Source of the DNA: Muribaculaceae bacterium
GTDB taxonomy: Bacteria; Pseudomonadota; Alphaproteobacteria; Rs-D84
Length of the DNA: 6,180 nt
Assembly: GCA_023665245.1 (NCBI GenBank)
Contig: JAMPEH010000149.1
Coordinates: 1 to 6,180 of the forward strand
Reading direction: 5' to 3'
The notes under the pieces were generated by a model that had not been told where the DNA came from, made no database searches, and saw only the letters and a program-made list of their open reading frames with translations. How positions within the stretch are numbered: the stretch's first letter is position 1; every line of letters starts with the position of its first letter. Made by a program: the position numbers and the translations under genes. Of this stretch, positions 1 to 5,325 are shown one piece after another.

Positions 1-563
1 ATATGATATAGACCGTCTTTCTTTTTTGATACTATTCCTTCAAGATTTTCTTTCTTCGCAAGCTCAAAAAAGGCAATACCCTTTTCTTCTATAAATCTTG
101 AAATACTCAGATTATGTCCTTCCGTAACTGCCTTTTCAAGAATTGCTTTGCGCTCCATTAATGGCTTATCGGTTAAGTCTTTGCCGTCGTAATAAAGTAT
201 ATCATAAGCCACGAACTGTACGAGTTTGCGCTTTGCCGCAAGCGATATTTTAAAGCTATCCCCCATCAAGCTGCGCCGTTGCAGAGCATAAAAATCGGGC
301 TTGCCGTCAGATAATGCGACAAGCTCTCCATCAAGTATTACACGCTTTTTTACGCATTTACACATATCCGCTAATTCGGGATAAATGTTCGTTACGTCTT
401 TAAACCGCTTGTTTTGTAAAGTTACGGACTTCGGCTCGATATAGGCAATACACCTTATCCCGTCCAACTTCAATTCGTGGATATAATCCTTATCGTCAAA
501 AGGCTCTTTGACTTCGTGCAAAAGCATAGGCGAAATATTTTTATCTTTAAATAAATCTGCCAT
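1..563 (-). CDS. ligD: ATP-dependent DNA ligase of the bacterial NHEJ (LigD) type, C-terminal part outside window
   Basis: Seals DNA breaks by adenylating an active-site lysine and joining nicked ends; in bacterial end joining it works with Ku. The first 187 residues are visible. Nucleotidyltransferase motifs appear in order: motif I ELKLDGIR at residues 30-37 with catalytic Lys32, motif III DGELVAL at 78-84, motif IIIa-like FVAYDIL at 117-123, and motif IV EGIVSKK at 175-181. The protein starts directly with the ligase domain, as in Bacillus YkoU, where a polymerase domain follows; what follows here lies off the window. The ATG overlaps the Ku stop by one base (TGATG), and an AAGGA ribosome site inside the Ku tail (570-574, minus) lies 6 nt upstream, so the two genes are translationally coupled. 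Family assignment is firm; presence of a fused polymerase domain is unknown. Confidence 0.93.
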   Translation of the reverse strand, partial: MADLFKDKNISPMLLHEVKEPFDDKDYIHELKLDGIRCIAYIEPKSVTLQNKRFKDVTNIYPELADMCKCVKKRVILDGELVALSDGKPDFYALQRRSLMGDSFKISLAAKRKLVQFVAYDILYYDGKDLTDKPLMERKAILEKAVTEGHNLSISRFIEEKGIAFFELAKKENLEGIVSKKKDGLYH

Positions 564-1378
564 CACGCTTCCTTTTTCTTTGCCGTCGTTTTCTTGGGCG
601 GCGTCTTTTTAGTCTTAGGCTTCTGCGCAAGCTCAAGCGACTTTTTCAATGCGTCCATAAGATTAGAAACGGATGCCCCTGCGCTCTCTTTCGGCGCTAC
701 TATTTGTTTGCCAGCAATCTTGCGTTCTATGGCATCTTGTACCTTTTGGCGGTATTCGTCCTTATAATCGGACGGAACGAACTTTCCGCTCATACCAGCA
801 ATTATAGCCTTTGCCATTTTAAGCTCTGCGGCGGACGGGGTTTCCGTTATTTCCTTTGCGGGGTTCTTTACGACTTCTTCTTCAAAAAACAGAGTGTTTA
901 AAAGCATTTGACCGTCTTTGGCTCTTATAAGTATCAGCGTTTCTTTCGTGCCGAGAACCGTTTTTGCAATAGCCGCTTTACTTTCTTCTTCCATTGCTTT
1001 CAAAAGCACGGCAAACGCCTTTTCCGCTCCCGTCGGAACAACGTAATACGGCGTTTCAAAATACAGCGGGTCAACTTCGAAAAGCTCTACAAACTTTTCA
1101 ATAGTAATATTCTTATCTTTCTTGGACTTCAACTTTTCAAAGTCTTTATCTTCGAATATAACATACTTGCCGTCCTCGTACTCAAAGCCCTTTACAATAT
1201 CTTCTTGCTTTACTTCCCTGCCATCACACTCCACGCAAGTCTTTTTATACTGCACACGGCTGTTGGTTTTCTTATCTATCATATTGAAACCAATGGCGTT
1301 GTTTTTTATGCTCTTATGAAGCGTTACGGGTATATACACGAACCCGAAACTTATACTGCCCTTATATGAATATGCCAT
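563..1378 (-). CDS. ku: Ku protein, NHEJ DNA-end-binding homodimer
   Basis: Bacterial Ku encircles double-strand DNA ends and recruits the ligase for non-homologous end joining. The 271-residue length is normal for the family. The N-terminus carries the hallmark KGSISFGFVYIPV (residues 6-18), followed by the beta-barrel core to about residue 200, and a lysine-rich tail (about 253-271) of the kind that in other bacterial Ku proteins contacts DNA. The start is fixed by homology, because family members begin a few residues before KGSISFG. There is no Shine-Dalgarno: the ATG lies only 5 nt after a CATACTG element, which suggests a leaderless message (see the promoter entry). The ligase gene follows with a one-base overlap, forming a two-gene operon. 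No frame damage is visible. Confidence 0.96.
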   Translation of the reverse strand: MAYSYKGSISFGFVYIPVTLHKSIKNNAIGFNMIDKKTNSRVQYKKTCVECDGREVKQEDIVKGFEYEDGKYVIFEDKDFEKLKSKKDKNITIEKFVELFEVDPLYFETPYYVVPTGAEKAFAVLLKAMEEESKAAIAKTVLGTKETLILIRAKDGQMLLNTLFFEEEVVKNPAKEITETPSAAELKMAKAIIAGMSGKFVPSDYKDEYRQKVQDAIERKIAGKQIVAPKESAGASVSNLMDALKKSLELAQKPKTKKTPPKKTTAKKKEA

Positions 1379-1383
1379 ACCGT

Positions 1384-1414
1384 CAGTATGCGCAGTTTAT
1401 TTTTACACATACTG
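1384..1414. promoter_or_regulatory. Symmetric divergent promoter/operator between ku and the SRAP gene
   Basis: A perfect inverted repeat, CAGTATG (1384-1390) and CATACTG (1408-1414), has a 17-nt spacer between GTATG and CATACTG on both strands. Read on either strand it gives GTATG-N17-CATACTG followed by exactly 5 nt and an ATG (Ku at 1378, SRAP at 1420). GTATG and CATACTG resemble the -35 (GHATR) and -10 (CATACTA-like) elements used by forespore sigma-G, the factor that controls the ku-ligD pair of Bacillus subtilis; the last base of the -10 is G rather than A. Neither gene has a ribosome site, consistent with leaderless transcripts. A repressor operator is the alternative reading. The geometry is directly visible; the sigma-factor assignment is inference. 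Confidence 0.5.
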
Positions 1415-1419
1415 TTTTT

Positions 1420-1542
1420 ATGTGCGGAAGATTTCACATGGGCGCAAACGATAAAGAAATAAACGATATTTTGGATAAACTTCCCGAAAGCGAGAAAAAC
1501 GTTCAGATTAAATTCGGGGATATTTACCCTTGTAAGTCTTAA
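1420..1542 (+). pseudogene. SRAP (YedK/HMCES-type) abasic-site shielding protein, truncated N-terminal fragment
   Basis: SRAP proteins cross-link through Cys2 to abasic sites in single-stranded DNA and protect them. The frame opens with MCGRF, the family signature in which initiator Met removal exposes the catalytic Cys. A short helical stretch follows, then GDIYP at residues 33-37, which matches the family motif preceding the ...APV... segment. It then stops after only 40 residues, whereas the family is about 200 or more residues long and needs downstream Asn, Glu and His residues. The break lies within about 30 bp of the end of the serine recombinase gene, so the integrative element most likely interrupted it. 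Met7 (1438) has a GGAAG ribosome site 7 nt upstream, but starting there would lose Cys2. The assignment rests on two short motifs plus their spacing. Confidence 0.72.
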
Positions 1543-1559
1543 AAAAGGAAAGTGTGTTG

Positions 1560-3195
1560 TTATGCTTTGTTTTTCGGGTTATCCAACAGCTTATAATATA
1601 TGTGAATTTCACGGGGTAGTTTTGTCTTTCGGTACGCGTCCGATAGTTATGTACTCTATAAGTTCCATTGCCGTCGTGCGGTCTAATTCCGTTAAATCCA
1701 CATACTTGCGTATCCGTCGGATAAATTCTTCGACGTCTGCCGTTACCCGATTAGCTTCCGATACATTGTTTGCTATCTCGGCAAGTTCTTCTTGTAATAA
1801 CGACTTTTCGTCTTGGTATTTTTGCAAAAGTTCTACGCATATCGCTTCGGGTATTCGCTTTAACACCTTATCTTCATAGATGGATTGCATAAGTCCCGAA
1901 AGCTCTTGAATGCGTTTTTCCTTTGCTCGTTGTTTTTTCTCATCCGAGTTGATTTGTTGAGTTAGGTATAATGCTTTGCGTTTCAGAAAATCTTCCCGCG
2001 CGGCTTGTTCATCCATTAACACAAATTCGGCTTTCGAGCGAATGTCTTGCAAAACTATCTCATTTAAGATTGTTTCCTTGATTGCCTTACTGTTGCAGTT
2101 GTCCTTGCCGTGTTTCAGAAATTCCGAACAGTTATACGCCGCTCTTTTCTCGCCCGTACTTACGCCTTTTTTCTTAACGTCGTAATTCATCAACCGCATT
2201 TTCGCGCAGCATTCCGGACAGTAGATTAGTCCCGACAACGGTCTGACTTCGCCTTGCTTATTGCTTTTACCGTGACTGACGGAAGCGTCTATCTCTCGGC
2301 ATTTTGCCCACAACTCTGCAGATATAATCGGCTCGTGCGTTCCTTCGACGATTATCCATTCGTTTTCGGGACGACGGACTAACCTTTTATTCTTATACGA
2401 AACGGTGGTTGTCCGCTGTTGCGCAAGGTTACCGATATATACGGGGTTGAGTAGCATTTCCTTAACCGATTGAGAACACCAACCGTGCCTGTTTTTGTTG
2501 ACGGGCGCAACGCCGAATCTCTTATTACGGCGTTCCGACGGTGTGGGTATTCCGCTTTTCGTCAATACAGTTGCAATATGCTGTTTGCCCATTCCCGACG
2601 CTCGCATTTCGAATATCCGTCTGACTATCGGGGCGGTTTCTTCGTCCACAATAAGCGGTACTCCGTCCGTACCCTTTATATAGCCGTATGGGATATAGGT
2701 TGCTTTGAATTGCCCTGCCTTTGCTTTTGCTACGAATACCGCACGAATTTTCTTCGACGTGTTAGCCGAGTGCCATTCGTTAAAGACGTTCATAATCGGC
2801 ATCATATCCATTCCCGTACTGTTTTTGTCCGCTGTATCCACGTTGTCGTTCAATGCTATAAAACGGATATTATACAAAGGGAATATGTAATCGAGATATT
2901 GCCCTACGAGTATGTAGTTCCTGCCGAAACGGGATAAATCTTTTACGATTATCGTGTCGATTATTCCGTTCTTCGCATCTTCTAACAGTCTTTGTACGCC
3001 TTCGCGTTCAAAAGTCGTTCCCGATACTCCGTCATCAACGTATTCGTCGATTATCTTCCAACCTCGATCCGATACATACTTTTGCAGTATCAATCTTTGG
3101 TTTTCTATAGACAAAGATTCGTTTTCGCGGTCGTCTTCTTGGCTTAACCGCATATACAGCCCAACTCTATTTAATTGTGTTTGCTTTGATTTCAT
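1560..3195 (-). pseudogene. Large serine recombinase (integrase/resolvase type) with frameshifted C-terminus
   Basis: Catalyses integration and excision of the element through a 5'-phosphoserine intermediate. Residues 10-150 form the resolvase domain: YMRLS with nucleophile Ser18, and DLSRFGR at 86-92 holding the catalytic arginines. A recombinase domain follows (about 168-300), then a zinc ribbon with Cys326, Cys329, Cys356 and Cys367, a lysine-rich coiled coil (about 395-480), and a DUF4368-like tail. As read, the frame stops at 1609 after ...PKDKTTP (528 residues). Dropping one base from the GGGG run at 1613-1616 lets it continue as REIHIYYKLLDNPKNKA to a TAA at 1560, giving 544 residues and the tail expected of this family. 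The ATG has a strong ribosome site, GGAG 8 nt upstream. The truncated form may still act. Resembles TnpX/TndX-type recombinases of clostridial elements. Confidence 0.92.
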
Positions 3196-3221
3196 TTATT
3201 TTACTCCTCTGAATCAAAGCA

Positions 3222-3270
3222 GCTAAATTCAATGTAAGGGTATTATACCACATAACACCGAATTTAGCAA
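3222..3270 (-). promoter_or_regulatory. Recombinase promoter embedded in a 9-bp perfect inverted repeat
   Basis: On the minus strand, TTGCTA (3265-3270), a 17-nt spacer and a perfect TATAAT (3242-3247) form a sigma-A promoter with an extended -10 (TGG before TATAAT). The inverted repeat GCTAAATTC (3222-3230) and GAATTTAGC (3260-3268) brackets it: the upstream arm overlaps the -35 and the downstream arm lies about 11 nt past the -10, around the start of transcription. That placement suits a repressor, possibly the recombinase itself or an element regulator. The recombinase ATG follows at 3195. The 13-mer TGTGGTATAATAC, which contains the -10, recurs exactly in the other strong promoter at 5235-5247. 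Confidence 0.75.
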
Positions 3271-3289
3271 CGCCTTGACTGAATTTATT

Positions 3290-3471
3290 TTACAAGCCTA
3301 TCTCTCTGTAAGCACGGTTGACCGCTATTTCCCTTATCACTTGGTCTAAATCTTTATTGCCCGTGTAATGGCTTGTTACTATGTACTTTTTTCCCTCTAT
3401 CTCATATTCTTTTTGCGTGGTGGGAGCATTTGAAAACTCCTCACGCAGTTGCTCTAATGCTTTGTTCGTAT
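3290..3471 (-). pseudogene. Small accessory gene B of the element, start codon lost
   Basis: An open frame of 59 codons on the minus strand starts NTNKALEQLREEF and ends REIAVNRAYREIGL before a TAA at 3290-3292. It includes YIVTSHYTGNKDLDQVI, a hydrophilic alpha/beta pattern that reads like a real protein. It has a GGAGG ribosome site (3477-3481) at good distance but no ATG: the bases AAATACG stand where AAATGACG would give ATG ACG. Restoring that single G between 3470 and 3469 also ends upstream gene A with TGA in a classic ATGA overlap, a strong internal argument that one base was lost. Restored length is 60 residues. I do not recognise the family. It sits just upstream of the recombinase promoter, after the relaxase and gene A, so a role in element biology is likely but unproven. 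Confidence 0.6.
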
Positions 3472-3651
3472 TTGTTCCTCCGAGTTTGTTTTAATAATTT
3501 AAGAATTCTTTTCCATATTAAATTGTCCTCCGCGATACTATGCGCGTATCTAAAACGCAATTTTATTTTTGCTTGCGCTATCCGCTCTATGGCGGTTATT
3601 TCCGTATAAAAAAGCCGTGAACGCTTCTTTCAATCCGATCTTCCTTTTCAT
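3470..3651 (-). pseudogene. Small accessory gene A of the element, frameshifted at a T6 run
   Basis: As read, ATG at 3651 gives MKRKIGLKEAFTAFLYGN and soon a stop at 3550 (33 residues). Removing one base from the T6 run (3608-3613 on the plus strand is A6) fuses MKRKIGLKEAFTAF to YTEITAIERIAQAKIKLRFR and on through AHSIAEDNLIWKRILKLLKQ, a continuous basic helical protein. With the missing G near 3470 restored (see gene B) it ends ...QTRRNK at a TGA overlapping the ATG of B, about 60 residues. An in-frame GTG at 3675 with AAGG 9 nt upstream is an alternative start. It follows the relaxase by about 50 bp and is probably co-transcribed with it. Function unknown. An alternative view is that the T6 run belongs to a terminator, but the pairing would need a loop of about 50 nt. 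Confidence 0.55.
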
Positions 3652-3704
3652 ATTCCTGCGGACACCTTGCTTCACGGTCTTTGACCTTAATTATTTAATT
3701 GTAT

Positions 3705-4625
3705 TTACTTTGCCCACCAATTCTTCGACGATTTAACGGGCGGTGTTTGCTTCGTTTCAAAGAGTGCGTTGTATGCGGACGGATTTTCTTGCTCCAACTT
3801 CGCTAACAGCGAAAGAGCTTTCGCCGCTCTTACTTTGTACTCTTTGAGTTCTCTGTTTTCTTTGTCCATATCCAGCGTTTCCTGCATAGACTTTGACAGC
3901 CGTTTTTTCAAATCCTCGTTCTCGGCGGTTACGGCTACTATCTGTTTCCGCATTCCGTTTTTGCTATGCGCAATTTCGCCTTGCTCGGCTTGCCGTAACG
4001 CTTCGGTGTATTCTTCGGCGGTTGCTCGTTCCTGCTCGGCGGCTTCGATTATTTTCATAGCCTTGTATTCGGCAGTAGAACGGTGTTCCGCTTGACTGTT
4101 CGGCTTGCCTCTGTCAAGTCCGTATTTTTCTCCGACTTCTTTCCAAAACTCCGTTTGAAGAATAGCAAGCTGTCTATCGAACGAATCCTTTGCGCACAGC
4201 TTACCGTTTACTATGGGAATAAGATTGAGATGCAAATGCGGTGTACTTTCGTCCAAGTGAACGACTGCCGACAACACGTTTTCTTCGCCGTACTTGTCCT
4301 TGAAAAACTTTACGCAATCACGGAAGAAAGCATACTGTTTTTCCGGTGTGGACACTCTGAAAAATTCGGGGCTTGCACCGAGAACAAACGATACGAGATA
4401 GACGGCATCCGAGCGGACTTTACGTTTCAAATGCAACTCCGCTATGCGGCTTTCTATAACGTCCATATACTTGCCCGTAGGCGTTACGATATGGTAGTTA
4501 TAACTCGTCCGTGAACTGTCTATCTGCGGATTATCTGCCTTGTAGGTTTCGTCTCGTTCGTTTTCTTCTTCGACGCCCGTTACGGCGTCCTTTTTTAATT
4601 TCTTTAAGTTAAGTATGATATAAAT
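3705..4625 (-). CDS. MobV-family relaxase (plasmid mobilization/Pre-type) with non-ATG start
   Basis: Relaxases of this family nick the oriT and lead single-stranded DNA into recipient cells with the help of another element's transfer machinery. The metal-binding motif HLDESTPHLH gives His123, Asp125, Glu126, His130 and His132 in a 306-residue reading. The N-terminal motif SSRTSYNYHI (37-46) aligns with the SRSHLNYEL region of pMV158 MobM. Residues about 190-275 look like a coiled coil, and the protein is shorter than MobM. The first ATG (4466) would remove the N-terminal motif. The frame stays open upstream to an ATT at 4625, which lies 8 nt after a perfect AGGAGG (4634-4639) with no ATG, GTG or TTG in between. 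So either ATT is used or an ATG was lost. Two small genes follow downstream. Confidence 0.88.
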   Translation of the reverse strand: MYIILNLKKLKKDAVTGVEEENERDETYKADNPQIDSSRTSYNYHIVTPTGKYMDVIESRIAELHLKRKVRSDAVYLVSFVLGASPEFFRVSTPEKQYAFFRDCVKFFKDKYGEENVLSAVVHLDESTPHLHLNLIPIVNGKLCAKDSFDRQLAILQTEFWKEVGEKYGLDRGKPNSQAEHRSTAEYKAMKIIEAAEQERATAEEYTEALRQAEQGEIAHSKNGMRKQIVAVTAENEDLKKRLSKSMQETLDMDKENRELKEYKVRAAKALSLLAKLEQENPSAYNALFETKQTPPVKSSKNWWAK

Positions 4626-4657
4626 AGTTTCGTCCTCCTAATGACTTAAATTCTTTG

Positions 4658-4677
4658 AAGTGTAGCTCACTACACTT
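4658..4677 (-). other. oriT: Putative oriT (MobV-type nick hairpin)
   Basis: On the minus strand AAGTGTAGTGAGCTACACTT is a perfect hairpin with 8-bp arms and a TGAG loop, about 30 nt upstream of the relaxase start. As I recall it, the pMV158 oriT core is AAGTATAGTGTGTTATACTT, which matches at 16 of 20 positions, including TAGTG before the nick. By analogy nicking would fall after TGAG, between minus-strand 4666 and 4665. Position next to a MobV relaxase, hairpin shape and sequence all agree. A second GC hairpin (GCCC-TGCG-GGGC, 4706-4717) lies nearby and may be accessory. Confidence 0.7.
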
Positions 4678-4763
4678 ATTCCGCTTCGCTGCATAAGTTT
4701 CGTTCGCCCTGCGGGGCTTTCGTCCACACAACGAACAAACTTTGCTTACCGTTTGCTTGCCGA

Positions 4764-4784
4764 TTATGGCGGTCTGATTGTCAT
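4764..4784 (-). CDS. Possible six-residue leader ORF (MTIRPP) upstream of oriT and mob
   Basis: A GGAGG ribosome site (4793-4797) stands 8 nt before an ATG that opens a six-codon frame, MTIRPP, ending TAA. The ribosome site is as good as those of the larger genes, and the very short product ends in two prolines, which slow ribosomes. It lies between the terminator at about 4854 and oriT, so it could be a regulatory leader for the mob operon. It could equally be the relic of a gene start. No conservation data are available. Confidence 0.3.
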   Translation of the reverse strand: MTIRPP

Positions 4785-4853
4785 TGTTTTTACCTCCGAA
4801 AATGTATTTATCCAATCCACGCAAAGGGTGGAAGATAGCTGAAAAAAGACGAC

Positions 4854-4889
4854 AAAAAAGCCGCTGATACTTTTAACGTAATCACCGAC
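4854..4889 (-). terminator. Intrinsic terminator of the leader/ncRNA transcript
   Basis: On the minus strand GTCGGTGAT (4889-4881) pairs with ATCAGCGGC (4868-4860): 8 of 9 positions pair, including one G-T wobble, around a 12-nt loop. Six Ts follow immediately (4859-4854). This would end transcription begun at the strong promoter near 5265, about 230 nt before the relaxase start. Confidence 0.6.
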
Positions 4890-5230
4890 TCCAACCTATT
4901 TAGCAATACTTATTTGCTCTATGGCGGTCAACCATTCTATGAAATTATGAGATTATTGTTAGCTCGAAAGATACATCGATTTATCTAAAAATTTGTACAA
5001 CAAAATAGACCATCTACGCTACCCTTCATAAACTTATAGGGTAACTCCGGACGCACTTCGTCGCTTGCTGTCATACAAATGTACAACAACAAAACCCTGT
5101 CGTCGCTCGTCTTTCAACGGCTCGGGGCGGAAGAACTCTTTTCCGTTTCTGTCGTTCTTCCGAATAGCGGTAGTAACCGCTCTTATACGCAAAATTGCGT
5201 ATAACAAAACATACGAACTTATCGTTCGCA
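4854..5230 (-). ncRNA. Candidate structured non-coding RNA (about 377 nt) of the element
   Basis: The stretch is bounded by a perfect sigma-A promoter and a terminator and has no convincing protein. Its 5' half on the minus strand is packed with hairpins: CGAAC/GTTCG (5214-5228), a 10-bp perfect inverted repeat TTATACGCAA/TTGCGTATAA (5183-5204), AGCGGT/ACCGCT (5166-5181) and CGGAAGAAC/GTTCTTCCG (5128-5162). Further down are GCTACCC/GGGTAAC (5018-5045) and a near palindrome around ATCGAT (4970-4985). A 65-codon frame (5231 to 5034) begins at the expected transcription start, but its composition is arginine-rich and it follows the hairpins, so I treat it as chance. It could be an attenuated leader for the mob operon, a trans-acting or antisense RNA, or a replication or transfer site. 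I do not recognise a known RNA family. Confidence 0.45.
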
Positions 5231-5236
5231 TTTTGT

Positions 5237-5265
5237 ATTATACCACAGGAAATAAGGCTTGTCAA
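5237..5265 (-). promoter_or_regulatory. Perfect sigma-A promoter upstream of the structured leader/ncRNA
   Basis: The minus strand shows TTGACA (5260-5265), a 17-nt spacer and TATAAT (5237-5242), with TGG just before the -10 (extended -10). Both hexamers match consensus exactly. Transcription should begin near 5230 and run towards the relaxase. The 13-mer around the -10 is identical to that of the recombinase promoter. Confidence 0.85.
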
Positions 5266-5270
5266 TACTT

Positions 5271-5325
5271 TTTAGAACATTTGTTTGCTGTTTTTTTGAA
5301 AAATTTTTTCGATAAAGAGAATTCT
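5271..5325. other. AT-rich gap after the histidine kinase gene, no gene seen
   Basis: The space between the histidine kinase stop and the strong promoter is AT-rich. It contains the loopless palindrome AGAGAATTCTCT (5316-5327), which overlaps the stop codon, and runs of A and T. A weak terminator for the kinase gene is possible but not convincing. If the element's right end lies inside the window it may be here, but no attachment repeat of the left end was found. Confidence 0.3.

Noticed and set aside
3600..3680. Possible terminator after the relaxase: CCGTGAA pairing with TTCACGG followed by T6
   Set aside because: The loop would be about 50 nt, and the T6 run lies inside what reads as a frameshifted small gene.
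4609..4824. 71-codon minus-strand frame upstream of the relaxase
   Set aside because: It needs a TTG start without a clear ribosome site, runs through the oriT hairpin and a GC hairpin, and ends past the relaxase ribosome site. It looks like translated regulatory DNA.
1525..5030. TACCCTT shared between the left junction (1526) and 5020 as an attachment-core repeat
   Set aside because: Only seven bases match cleanly, the copy at 5020 lies inside an RNA hairpin, and no SRAP remainder follows it.
5034..5231. 65-codon minus-strand frame beginning at the predicted transcription start of the strong promoter
   Set aside because: Arginine-rich low-complexity composition, no ribosome site, and it spans the hairpin cluster. 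Better explained as non-coding RNA, although leaderless translation cannot be excluded.
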